Shown here in pieces: positions 1-7,881 of a stretch of 10,184 nt of DNA; positions within the stretch are counted from its first letter, which is position 1, and each line of letters begins with the position of its first letter. The position numbers were made by a program, and so were the translations under genes. The DNA comes from Bacteroidota bacterium. GTDB taxonomy: Bacteria; Bacteroidota; Rhodothermia; Rhodothermales; UBA10348. The stretch covers positions 1-10,184 of the forward strand of contig JACZYK010000072.1 in assembly GCA_022571135.1 (NCBI GenBank). The letters are read 5' to 3'. Under the pieces are notes generated by a model. That model was given only the letters and a program-made list of their open reading frames with translations, had not been told where the DNA came from and searched no databases.

Positions 1-2
1 TC

Positions 3-2438
3 TACTGGGTGCTCTTCATCCTCAATAAATTGGATCTTCAGCTGCCTGTTGCGACCGCAGCGAACTGGTACACCCCTCAAATGACGGGCGCGGAGACGCC
101 GCTTCTCCAGGAGTTCGTCGATCCGGAGCTGTACGTCAGGCGCGGCGCGGAAGCGCCCTCGTGTCTATTTGTTCTAAAGGATTTATTGAAAGGTTACGGA
201 GCCTTCATCTGTCAGCGTGGCGGGCACTGGCACGTCTATCAGCGTGAGCTATTCGGAGCCGCCCAGTTTGACCGGAAGATATTCTCTTACAATCACTTCG
301 ACGGCGGACCGGCCCCGACGACCGACACCTACTCGGCTCGCGTTACGGTGCCCAGTATCCGGCACCGTCACAAAGGCACCGACTCCCGGACGAAGCCTTC
401 CTATACCGCTGCCCAGGTCATCCACCAGCACGGAGCTGTCGAGTCGATCTTCGACAACCCCACCTTCAATCCGCGTCTCATGGGCGGCCTAGACGAGGAA
501 GGCGCAAAGTACTGGGTGCTCTCAGGAAACGCTGCCGTGCGCCAAAAGGGTACCGCACGGTCTCAGTCAGGATCTCGCTTGCCTAACCTGGCTCTTCGTG
601 TTGCTACTATCCGCTCTTCATCCGGGCTCGGTCACATTATTATACTGGATGCGAATCAAAATCACGCAACGAGCGAAAACGATGTCCTCCTCGCTGGTGG
701 CCTAGAGATGCTCGCGACGCCGAGAGTATACCTGGAGCTGACAATCGCGGGGAAAGAGGAAGCGAATGATCTCGGCACCTTCTTTGCGAACCTGCTCGTC
801 AAGGCTACGATGGTTTCCGGCGGGCAGGTCTACTACCTGAAATATTTCCCAGGCGATACGGAGGCGACCTGGACAACGACGCCGTCGCGCCTCAGATTCC
901 GCATAGCGGCTGAGGAGTGGCAGCAACCGGCCGTCCGCGTTGCGGCGCTGCCAGGCGCGGCAACCGTCAGTATACGGATGGAGCCGGTTATCGAGATTGG
1001 CCCCGCCGGGTACGGATTCAGAACAGTATTCACCTGGTGGGATGACCTCTTTTTCTTTCCGGTTCCGGATGACCAGGACGTATCTACGTCTCAGACGCAC
1101 GTTATCGACTACGAATTGCGGGGTGCTGGTCGGCACAGAAAACCGATCGAGGTTCTCCACGGAACAGGTCCTTCATCTGCCCACAAAAGCGCCACACGCG
1201 ACTCTACCGGGGCGCTGCTGACAGACTGGAAGCTCGGTCCCTACGCGGGTGAGGATCCGACTACGGTCACGAAAGCGCAGCTGCTCAGTCACCGCGTATT
1301 AGTCAGCTCGCGCAAAGGCCCCAGCATCATTGAAACCGCGTTCGTCCGCTCGATTGATGTGAGCTGTATACGGGCTGCTTTCATTGACTCGGCCGCCTAT
1401 CTACCGGTGTCGATCGAGGAGGACTATGAGACTCGGGTAAAACAGGTGACCGCCGTCGAGGTCCGCATCGACGACTTCGCGCCTGATTTCGACGCGTTGG
1501 AAGGCGACGGAGCCGCCGCCTTCGCGCCAGCTACCGGAACCGGTGTGGCTCTACTTACGCGCTCCCAAGAGGACCACGTCGCCGACCTGGCTCAGCAAAA
1601 AGCGCTGACACTATTGTCCGCAGATGTGGGTCCAGGCCAAATTGATACACTTCCGGTCGATTCGACGGCTGCGCTCGCCATTGCCCAGGAAGTGCTAAAG
1701 ACCGGCATGATGATCGTGGTCGCTGGCCTGAGAGGTGGACACTGGCAATTCACGCTTCGCGCGGATCAGACGGCGGGCACCAACGAGCTGCTCATCGAAC
1801 AGTATGACCTGGAGGATGATTTCATGCCGTTCGGTTCGGGCGTTTATTCGAGCGAGACCGACCTGGTGAGCGTACAGACGCTGACTCGCCAGGCGTTCTA
1901 TCGCTCTCTCCGATCGGGCGGCTTCACCCAGCTGACGGAGGACGTCGCAGGGATGGTTTTTTATCTCCCAGTGTCTGCTATACCGTTTGAACTGGAGAAC
2001 GGAGAAGTCCTCACGGTTCCCTCAACAGACGTGGACAACCTGGCTATTGAAATACCAGTTACAGTTAGCGGTCCGCACGACGTAGGGGCAAACAGAATAT
2101 CTATCCAGCCACTATTACTGGTCGCAAAATCAGGAGATCATGTGCGCCTCAGAGACATCGAATTTCAGGGGCGTCTCGTTCAAACCGCGCGTCTCTTCGA
2201 GGTCGTTCAGTCTAAACTCGACAAGACGCTTGAGCTTTCGCAGATCGCTGTAATTGGCACAGATGTCGGCGGTAAAGCGGTGACCTCGTTAGCGGCCTTG
2301 CTGTCCGCCCGGAGGACGTCCATCGTCCTGGGCGACCGGATCAACGGCGGCCAGTACAGTGAGTTCCCCTCCCTGGGTGGCCACTCCTCATCATGGACGG
2401 AACCGATGCGCCCATGCGCAGAGATACGCAGCACGTAA
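3..2438 (+). CDS. Large phage tail-tip / host-attachment protein (5' partial)
   Basis: The frame is open through the window edge (codons for Tyr-Trp precede the GTG at 9), so the gene most likely starts upstream and at least 809 residues are seen here. The N-terminal part matches a pattern I associate with siphovirus-type tail-tip proteins: a hydrophobic LDL segment, a WYTPQM motif, then SCLFVLKDLL and GAFICQRGGHWHVYQREL (about residues 51-81). This 'VLxxLLxxxGAxxxQxxGxWHxxQ' arrangement recurs in tail-tip proteins that form the distal hub and contact the host. The remainder is long, beta-rich and low in cysteine, as in tail structural proteins. It is followed by a fibre-like protein in the -1 frame with a 46 bp overlap; the last ~16 residues (from SSWTEP) look unlike the rest and may be an out-of-frame tail (see findings). 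The tail role is fairly secure; the exact position in the tail is inference. Confidence 0.7.
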   Translation, partial: YWVLFILNKLDLQLPVATAANWYTPQMTGAETPLLQEFVDPELYVRRGAEAPSCLFVLKDLLKGYGAFICQRGGHWHVYQRELFGAAQFDRKIFSYNHFDGGPAPTTDTYSARVTVPSIRHRHKGTDSRTKPSYTAAQVIHQHGAVESIFDNPTFNPRLMGGLDEEGAKYWVLSGNAAVRQKGTARSQSGSRLPNLALRVATIRSSSGLGHIIILDANQNHATSENDVLLAGGLEMLATPRVYLELTIAGKEEANDLGTFFANLLVKATMVSGGQVYYLKYFPGDTEATWTTTPSRLRFRIAAEEWQQPAVRVAALPGAATVSIRMEPVIEIGPAGYGFRTVFTWWDDLFFFPVPDDQDVSTSQTHVIDYELRGAGRHRKPIEVLHGTGPSSAHKSATRDSTGALLTDWKLGPYAGEDPTTVTKAQLLSHRVLVSSRKGPSIIETAFVRSIDVSCIRAAFIDSAAYLPVSIEEDYETRVKQVTAVEVRIDDFAPDFDALEGDGAAAFAPATGTGVALLTRSQEDHVADLAQQKALTLLSADVGPGQIDTLPVDSTAALAIAQEVLKTGMMIVVAGLRGGHWQFTLRADQTAGTNELLIEQYDLEDDFMPFGSGVYSSETDLVSVQTLTRQAFYRSLRSGGFTQLTEDVAGMVFYLPVSAIPFELENGEVLTVPSTDVDNLAIEIPVTVSGPHDVGANRISIQPLLLVAKSGDHVRLRDIEFQGRLVQTARLFEVVQSKLDKTLELSQIAVIGTDVGGKAVTSLAALLSARRTSIVLGDRINGGQYSEFPSLGGHSSSWTEPMRPCAEIRST

Positions 2439-4312
2439 CGCTCTCGGCGGACGTGGATCCAGGAGCCGACTCGCTCCCGATCGAGGCCGAGACCCTTGAC
2501 CTGCGTGAAGGAGACATCGTCGCCATGGATCCGATCGTCCTCCTGGCATTTCTGCGTATTGAACCAGAAGAGGTCCAACTTGGCGTAAAAGAGGGTAACG
2601 AGGCCGTCGCATTTTGCAAGCTCGACACTCCGATCGTGGCTGGCGCATACTCGGTTCTGGATCTTCTGACGACGCTCGGCGAGGCTGTCAACGACGACGA
2701 GAATCTCATTGTCCAGGATAAGAACGGACGCGCCTACCCAATCACTGTCAACGGCAATCATGCATCATCGGCTACCCAGCTGAGCGTCGATCCAGCCATC
2801 AATTTCCCGATCGATGTCATCGACGGCATCGTTCGGTATCCTGATTCCTCGACGCGCTCTCTGATCCGGATGAACGTCGACAACATCAATTTGCGCGTTC
2901 AGAAAGACGATGTCATTAATCAGATCAATATCTCCATCGAGGGGATTCTGATCGACGCCGATGTCATCCAGATCGACGGCGCGGTGACCTTCGCATCGCG
3001 TTACGACCCGCTCGACAAGGCCGAGACGTTTATTAGCGTCACAGCTCCTGTGGATCCGGAGGTCGGCTGGATCTGGCACGACACGTCGGGCGCTGGCGAG
3101 AAGGAAGTCAAACGCTGGAATGGCTCGACCTGGGAGATCTTCGCGAGCGAGGATACTCGTTGGAGGCATGGCTCAGATAAGACGAAAATCGATGGAGGCG
3201 ATCTCTACACCGATTCTGTGACGACGACGGCGGTCAACTGGACGCCTGTCGGCGTTACGAATGTCGTAGCTACGATCAACGCAACATCAGAAGGCATCCG
3301 GATCTCAGCTGGTCTCATCCAGATCGATGGCACGGTGATCTTCGGCTCAGGCTACGATCCGTCGACGAAGGAGACGCCCGCAGGAGCGCAGTCTAAGGCC
3401 GATGCCGCCGAGAGCGATGCTAACGATTACACTGATACTGAAGTCGCGCCAAAAGCCCATGTGTATCGCCAGGCGACGACGCCCGTAGGCATGGACCCGA
3501 ACGACCTCTGGGTCGACACGTCTGCCTCTGGAGCCGATCGCAAGACCGTCAAGCGCTACAACGGCGCGACGTGGGATGTTGTCGGGACCGACGATGCCGA
3601 CTGGCGACACGCTAATGACTTTACGAAGATCGACGGCGGAGATGTCTACGCCAATTCCATCACAACGACTGAGATCAACTGGACGCCGGTAGACACCGGG
3701 AACGTCGTAGGAACCATCAACGCATCGTCCGAGGGCCTGGAGATCAATTTCGACAAAGTGACCATCAGCGGCGCTCTGGCAATCGGAGAACGCCTCGAAA
3801 GCGATGGGTACGTGGCGGGCTCAAGCGGATGGGCGATCGACGGCGACGATGACATTGAGTTCTGGATGAACAACGACCTCTTACTCGGCTCCGCGTATGG
3901 CCTACGCTTTGGTGGAACTCAGCCGATTGAGTGGAGAAACTCTCTTCCGTCCGGAGCGCTGGAGGCAAAGATCTGGTCTCCGAATACCCAGGGCGTGTTA
4001 CAGCTGGTGGGAGATGATGGAGCGGAGGACGTGGTAATGACACTCTGGGGCTTCGTGGAGAAGTTCCTAGTCGAAATCACTTCCTCTACAGTATTCGAGA
4101 TCAGTGGTACGAAAACTCATGTCTTCGGGGGCCTGGAGGTCGACGGCGACCTGAACCATGACGGTACAAAGGCGGGCCTCTTCGGCGTTGTGCCAACAAC
4201 ACGTCAAACCGTGAGCGGGAATCTGGACACCGGATTGGCAGCTGCGGTGCGCAGCCTTCTCGACGGGCTCGCTCCAACAGGCATCATAAACGACACGACA
4301 ACAGGCGGATAA
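2393..4312 (+). CDS. Phage tail / central fibre-like protein with duplicated domain
   Basis: This 639-residue acidic, beta-rich protein has no catalytic motif. The N-terminal stretch (about 1-60) has a VTLSADVDPGADSLPIEAE beta pattern typical of tail proteins. Residues 183-445 hold two copies of a module. Each copy contains a GI..xLIQIDG strand, a W..DTS segment followed by VKRWNG or VKRYNG (Trp residues near 228 and 373), then TKIDGGD[LV]Y, TTT..NWTPV and a closing TIN.[ST]SEG. Such 'DTS...LKRWNG.W' and 'KIDGG.IYT.SIT' modules are common in tail-tip and fibre proteins of siphoviruses. The C-terminus (from ~450) is a different beta-rich region, probably a receptor-facing or trimerising part. 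The start chosen is ATG 2393; ATG 2414 is possible. Neither has a Shine-Dalgarno sequence, and a stop in this frame at 2360-2362 limits upstream extension. It may instead be the C-terminal half of the preceding protein, joined by a -1 frameshift. Confidence 0.72.
   Translation: MDGTDAPMRRDTQHVTLSADVDPGADSLPIEAETLDLREGDIVAMDPIVLLAFLRIEPEEVQLGVKEGNEAVAFCKLDTPIVAGAYSVLDLLTTLGEAVNDDENLIVQDKNGRAYPITVNGNHASSATQLSVDPAINFPIDVIDGIVRYPDSSTRSLIRMNVDNINLRVQKDDVINQINISIEGILIDADVIQIDGAVTFASRYDPLDKAETFISVTAPVDPEVGWIWHDTSGAGEKEVKRWNGSTWEIFASEDTRWRHGSDKTKIDGGDLYTDSVTTTAVNWTPVGVTNVVATINATSEGIRISAGLIQIDGTVIFGSGYDPSTKETPAGAQSKADAAESDANDYTDTEVAPKAHVYRQATTPVGMDPNDLWVDTSASGADRKTVKRYNGATWDVVGTDDADWRHANDFTKIDGGDVYANSITTTEINWTPVDTGNVVGTINASSEGLEINFDKVTISGALAIGERLESDGYVAGSSGWAIDGDDDIEFWMNNDLLLGSAYGLRFGGTQPIEWRNSLPSGALEAKIWSPNTQGVLQLVGDDGAEDVVMTLWGFVEKFLVEITSSTVFEISGTKTHVFGGLEVDGDLNHDGTKAGLFGVVPTTRQTVSGNLDTGLAAAVRSLLDGLAPTGIINDTTTGG
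2939..3730 (+). repeat. Intragenic tandem domain duplication in fibre-like gene
   Basis: Two diverged copies run 2939-3289 (117 codons) and 3290-3730 (147 codons), and the first residues of a third partial copy follow at 3731. Matching landmarks are IQIDG.V.F.S.YDP near the start, VKRWNG versus VKRYNG, WRH..D.TKIDGGD, and INWTPV versus VNWTPV. The second copy has about 30 extra residues (the segment containing DAAESDANDYTDTE) that look like a helical linker. The copies are similar at protein level but diverged at DNA level, so the duplication is old rather than a recent slippage product. Confidence 0.8.
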
Positions 4313-4313
4313 A

Positions 4314-4829
4314 ATGTTCGAACACGAAAAAGATCAGGTTGCGAAGGTCGAATCATACCCCGGAGACATCTCTATCCGGATCGACTGCTACAATCCTCCC
4401 GAGGAGATGGCCGTCAAGGATCTTGAGACGGGTGAAGTAAAGCGGGATGACGATGGAATTGAGATCACTCGCGAGGTGCAGATGCTCGTATTCGTCTCTG
4501 GTGAAATTCTCGACCAGGACGGTGATGTCAAACGGGCCATCAACCTGAAGCCGACGCAGACGATGGCGGACCCTGAGGTCGTGCGCCTGGCCAGCGAACT
4601 CGGTACCCATATTTATGGCGACCTCGCAAAGAGTCGACCGGATCTAAACCACGAAATAGGAGCAGCTCCGAAGGCTCGATCGCGGCGAAAGATGCACCAC
4701 AGGGTGAAGGATCAGCATACGAAGCTCGCCGAAAAGAAAGCGCGCGCAGCTGCGCGCCTGACGGCCGAGGCGAAGGAGCAACGGCTCCTGGCAGAAAAAG
4801 GAGAAAAAAAGACAAACACTAAAAAGTAG
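4314..4829 (+). CDS. Hypothetical phage protein with basic helical C-terminus
   Basis: I do not recognise this 171-residue protein. Residues 1-110 look like a compact mixed alpha/beta domain: ISIRIDCYNPP near 20-29, strand-like REVQMLVFVSGEIL at 53-66, and a predicted helix around 86-106. From about residue 118 it becomes strongly basic and alanine-rich (RSRRK, HHRVK, EKKARAAARLTAEAKEQ), ending in lysine-rich sequence, so an extended or coiled-coil helix is likely. The ATG is one base after the previous stop. The gene ends in TAG, with the next ATG immediately following and in the same frame. Between a fibre-like gene and small structural genes, a role in tail or fibre assembly is possible but unproven. 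There is no signal peptide or membrane segment. Confidence 0.55.
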   Translation: MFEHEKDQVAKVESYPGDISIRIDCYNPPEEMAVKDLETGEVKRDDDGIEITREVQMLVFVSGEILDQDGDVKRAINLKPTQTMADPEVVRLASELGTHIYGDLAKSRPDLNHEIGAAPKARSRRKMHHRVKDQHTKLAEKKARAAARLTAEAKEQRLLAEKGEKKTNTKK

Positions 4830-5252
4830 ATGGCATCATCCTGGCCATATCAGTCGCTCTATGACGCGATCGTTGCGCTCGTTATCGGGAAGACGCTCAA
4901 AATCCTCCTGGTCACGCCCTCCGATACGTACGACCAGGTAAATGACACGTACGTATCGGACATCTCGGCGAACGAGCTGGCAGGCGGCAACTACGCCCGT
5001 CAGACACTTCTGGGCGTCCTCGTCACGAAGGGTACCGGTGGCCACGCAGCCGTCATCGATGCCAACGATGTCATCTGGATGGGCCTCAGTGGCCACGCAG
5101 TCGAAGCCGCCTACGTCTACGAAGAGGACCCAGCAGGCGACGCATCATCTCCTCTTCGCTGGAGGATCGACGGAGACAACATTACGACGAACGGCGGCAA
5201 CGTCACAGTCAAGTTCCACCAGACCGACGGAGTCGCAAACCTGAACGGGTAA
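4830..5252 (+). CDS. Small phage structural protein of the tail-module type
   Basis: This 140-residue protein resembles a recurrent small phage protein that I recognise by layout rather than by a named family. It has a short N-terminal helix (LYDAIVALVIG, 10-20), then a strand KILLVTPSDTY (24-34), a Y(V/D)SDISANEL(A/S)GGNYARQTL segment (41-60), an AVIDANDVIWMGL strand (74-86), and an AYVYEEDPAGDASSPLRW stretch (94-111), followed by a beta-rich end. Proteins of this kind lie near tail fibre genes in many phages and prophages, but I know of no established function. The start is fixed by the gene arrangement: ATG directly follows the preceding TAG. No transmembrane segment is evident. The gene is probably translated by coupling with its neighbour, as no close Shine-Dalgarno sequence is seen. 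Confidence 0.65.
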   Translation: MASSWPYQSLYDAIVALVIGKTLKILLVTPSDTYDQVNDTYVSDISANELAGGNYARQTLLGVLVTKGTGGHAAVIDANDVIWMGLSGHAVEAAYVYEEDPAGDASSPLRWRIDGDNITTNGGNVTVKFHQTDGVANLNG

Positions 5253-5717
5253 ATGGCAACGCCAACACTTGCAAATCTGAAGCTCGTGAACGGGAACACG
5301 CTCGGCCTCGTCGTCGGCGACTCCCTAGCGATCGTCGATTTCACCGATTGGGTAATTGATGTACCCGCTGCGAGCGGTTCGGGAAGTGTCACCGAGGGTA
5401 TGCTGCGTCCTCTTCCGCCAGCCAGGCCGGAGGACATCGTAGTCACCAGGGCGTCTGATTTCCTTTCAGTCGATCTGTCATGGCCAGCGATCGCAGGCGC
5501 GACGCACTACGAAATCTATCGGGCATCTGCATACCGTGAGGTTCCGACGCTCATCGATACGGTCACGGCTCCGATAGTGACATACCAGGATTCTCCGATC
5601 AATGCAGATACGTCGTACCGGTACACGGTTCGCGCTTTAAACGCCACGATGAATGTCGACGGCCTTCGATCGCTGCCTTCATACACGCCTCGTCGCAACG
5701 AAGCTTTAACAAGCTAA
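5253..5717 (+). CDS. Fibronectin type III domain phage structural protein
   Basis: Residues 58-145 form a clear FN3-like beta sandwich: an RPEDIVV first strand, VDLSWPAIAGATHYEIYRAS (73-92) with the conserved core Trp and YxIYR, a YQDSPINADTSYRYTVRALN segment (111-130), and a short terminal strand. The first ~50 residues are a separate small beta-rich region ending in a Gly/Ser-rich linker (ASGSGSVTEG). FN3 modules in phage structural proteins are generally thought to mediate weak binding to carbohydrates or protein partners on the virion surface, so a decorative or fibre-accessory role in the tail is likely. It has no signal peptide. The ATG directly follows the preceding TAA and lies in the same frame; the stop is 4 bp before the fibre gene. 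Confidence 0.7.
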   Translation: MATPTLANLKLVNGNTLGLVVGDSLAIVDFTDWVIDVPAASGSGSVTEGMLRPLPPARPEDIVVTRASDFLSVDLSWPAIAGATHYEIYRASAYREVPTLIDTVTAPIVTYQDSPINADTSYRYTVRALNATMNVDGLRSLPSYTPRRNEALTS

Positions 5718-5721
5718 AGCA

Positions 5722-7311
5722 ATGGCAGATCAACTTCTAAATGCGCTGTCGGTCATCAACAATCCCGCTGCGGGTTCGATAGTCTATATAGTGACAGATC
5801 CGGATGGCACGCCTGGAGAGGGGCGTCTTGCGCTCAGCGAACTTGCAGCCAATATGCCCACGATTACGGTCGAGACAACTGGCGGTGCGGGAAATGGAAT
5901 CAAAATCAAATCGACCGCCTCAGATGCCCGCATAGAGTTCGTCCCGGCAGCTGCCCAAGCGTCGAATATCTACTTCTGGCAGGATGACGGCGTAACCGAG
6001 GACGCCCGAATAAATGCTCCAGAGGGGCAACAGGAGCTTCGTGTGTACGCCGGAGGCGGACTCCAGGTTACGGTCAATACGACGGGCGTTGCTGTGGTTG
6101 GCACCTTCACCGCAGGCACCTATACCGGGCAGTCCTCGATAGTCACCGTAGGCGTTCTAAACTCTGGCTCAATAGGGACATCGTTTGGGAATATTGATAT
6201 AGGATCTTCGACGTTTGATACGACCGGGGCCGTAACTACGGGAGCCATTACAGTAGCGGGCAGCGTAATAGTAAGCAAGTCCCTTGTCGGTATTCATGGG
6301 CTGGATATTGTAAATACGAGCACGGATACCAGTGCGACTGCCCGCCTTTTTATCGACGCAAAAAGCACGGGTAATGGTGATGCGTATATCCTTCTCCGCA
6401 CTGCCAATACGGTTCTTTGGTCTTTGGGTATTGATAATGGTTCGTCAGACAGCTTCAAGATTTCTCAAAGCGGAGGGTTAGGGTCCAATGACTTCCTAAT
6501 AATAACCACGGCGGGTGCTGCCACTTTTTCCGGCACCCTCAACGCCACCGGCGCAGTCACTTTCGATTCGACCCTCTCCGCAGGGGTTACGACGATCAAG
6601 AGTTCTCAGGACTCTGATTATTTCGATGAAGGACTTACGATTACGAGATCGGCCACATCAACGCATCAAATCACGCTTAACGTAGTTGGCGGCTCTGCCA
6701 ATATCATATCGGAGCACACGTCGCGAATCCCGATTAGGTTCTGGCAATACGAATCTACCGGGCCAACGACTACGCGGGTCGGGACGATAGATACTAACGG
6801 TAACTGGGATACCGACGGTGGTTCTCTCGCATCGGGAAATCTTACGGTGACGGGGACGGGGCAATTCAGCGATGTCGTCACTATTGACACAGGCGCATCT
6901 ACGGCAAGTCTCGATCTCCGCTCAACCGGACAATCGCAAATTGTCTTTGGTGAAGGTGCAACAGATGAATGGGTGATCTATAGAGCCGACGCTGATAACA
7001 CCCTGCGATTTAGAGAAGCTGGTGTTCAAGATGTTCTGACATTTGCTCCGGGCACGGCTCTCGCCACTTTCGCCGGAGCCGGTTCCTTTGCTGAGGATCT
7101 GAATGTTCTCGGAAGCTTCCGCGTCGGCGACAGCACAACTCCCACAGCTTACCTCGACGTGAAGGCATCGACAACATCCAGGGCTTCTATCCGAATCCGG
7201 GTTGGGGTTGATCCGGCATCTCTGAACGATGGAGACGTGTGGAATGACGGCACCGATCTCTTTTTCAGGAAGGGCGGAGCGACCTACACAATAGACATGA
7301 CAGCAGTTTAA
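5722..7311 (+). CDS. Phage tail fibre / receptor-binding protein
   Basis: This 529-residue protein is rich in Gly, Ser, Thr, Ala, Val and Asn, with almost no cysteine. Most of it consists of short beta repeats such as ATFSGTLNATGAVTFDSTL, LTVTGTGQFSDVVTI and FAGAGSFAEDLNVLGSFRVG, the 'xxTGxxxFxGxLxVxG' texture of trimeric phage fibre shafts. The N-terminal ~45 residues (LLNALSVINNPAAGSIVYIV) probably form the part that joins the tail. It ends with GDVWNDGTDLFFRKGG (near 504-519), a common terminal motif of fibre shafts. I see no S74-type self-cleaving chaperone domain. Neighbours are structural genes upstream and unknown genes downstream. By eye, codons such as ATA, AAT and ATT are more frequent here than in flanking genes, which would fit exchange of receptor-binding genes between phages. 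Confidence 0.75.
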   Translation: MADQLLNALSVINNPAAGSIVYIVTDPDGTPGEGRLALSELAANMPTITVETTGGAGNGIKIKSTASDARIEFVPAAAQASNIYFWQDDGVTEDARINAPEGQQELRVYAGGGLQVTVNTTGVAVVGTFTAGTYTGQSSIVTVGVLNSGSIGTSFGNIDIGSSTFDTTGAVTTGAITVAGSVIVSKSLVGIHGLDIVNTSTDTSATARLFIDAKSTGNGDAYILLRTANTVLWSLGIDNGSSDSFKISQSGGLGSNDFLIITTAGAATFSGTLNATGAVTFDSTLSAGVTTIKSSQDSDYFDEGLTITRSATSTHQITLNVVGGSANIISEHTSRIPIRFWQYESTGPTTTRVGTIDTNGNWDTDGGSLASGNLTVTGTGQFSDVVTIDTGASTASLDLRSTGQSQIVFGEGATDEWVIYRADADNTLRFREAGVQDVLTFAPGTALATFAGAGSFAEDLNVLGSFRVGDSTTPTAYLDVKASTTSRASIRIRVGVDPASLNDGDVWNDGTDLFFRKGGATYTIDMTAV

Positions 7312-7334
7312 TTCCATAATCAACGGTATTTCTC

Positions 7335-7832
7335 ATGAACATGATTGACACTCCACCGGTCTTGACTCCGAACGCGCTCGGCGTGACAGGTCTCGAATTC
7401 AAGAGCAGACTGGCTCCCAAGCCGGTGATGGTTCGGGCCTATTCCGGTAAAAACCCTCTCTTCATCGATCTCGACGGCAATGACACGATAGATTCCGAGT
7501 TCATCCAGATCGACCCCGTCAATGACGAGGTCATCACCCGGATTCGGTATCTACCGAAAATGATTCAGGTGAAGGTCGATGGCGAGCCCGCCTCCAGCTT
7601 CGCCACACAGTTCCTGATCACGCAGAGCAAGGTCGACGACACCAGGCTCGACGAGAATGGTCGTCCGACTGACGGCTTCCAGTGTGGCAGCTTCAATCCT
7701 GGAGGCACCGACGATGTCCCCGGTGACATCAAGGCCGATCTGATCGATGCGCTCATACGCTGGCGGACTTGGTTCGCAGAGCAGGCGAAGATGAAGGTCT
7801 GGCCAGAGGGGTTACACCAGGACTATCTGTAG
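7335..7832 (+). CDS. Hypothetical protein downstream of tail fibre
   Basis: I do not recognise this 165-residue acidic protein. The N-terminal two-thirds looks beta-rich (LEFKSRLAPKPVMVRAYSG, then FIQIDPVNDEVITRIRYLPKMIQVKVDGEPAS), followed by a stretch rich in Asp, Gly and Pro and a final predicted helix, ADLIDALIRWRTWFAEQ, before the end. It contains one cysteine and no signal or membrane segment. The start at 7335 competes with an in-frame ATG two codons later; no Shine-Dalgarno sequence is visible for either. Lying directly after the fibre gene and before an acidic protein, it could be a fibre-assembly or minor structural protein, but this is position-based guesswork. Confidence 0.55.
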   Translation: MNMIDTPPVLTPNALGVTGLEFKSRLAPKPVMVRAYSGKNPLFIDLDGNDTIDSEFIQIDPVNDEVITRIRYLPKMIQVKVDGEPASSFATQFLITQSKVDDTRLDENGRPTDGFQCGSFNPGGTDDVPGDIKADLIDALIRWRTWFAEQAKMKVWPEGLHQDYL

Positions 7833-7881
7833 GCTCACTCGCCAATGGCACGATCCTCTCAATCTATAGAGAATCTCGAAC
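7833..7881. other. Short intergenic gap with small inverted repeat
   Basis: This 49 bp gap is the largest coding-free interval before the phage terminus. It contains TCTC and GAGA arms around an AT-rich centre that includes TATAG, just before the ATG at 7882. The arms are only 4 bp long and no U-tract or -35 partner is visible, so I assign no promoter or terminator; it is recorded because it is the only place in the operon with room for one. Confidence 0.2.

Noticed and set aside
702..1160. Long minus-strand reading frames within the tail genes (such as 702-1160, 2207-2761 and 2765-3169)
   Set aside because: They are antisense shadows of strongly coding + strand genes, with no family motif and no independent start signal.
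4805..4811. Canonical A AAA AAG slippery heptamer in the frame of the 171-residue gene, just after AAGGAG
   Set aside because: A -1 shift here meets a stop after three codons (4820-4822) and changes only the last residues, so no useful product is gained; it probably reflects a lysine-rich C-terminus.
4827..4829. Recoded TAG stop (readthrough as glutamine in a phage with an altered code)
   Set aside because: TAG, TAA and TGA all serve as stops among these genes (for example TAG at 7830 and 8790), so genome-wide recoding is not supported.
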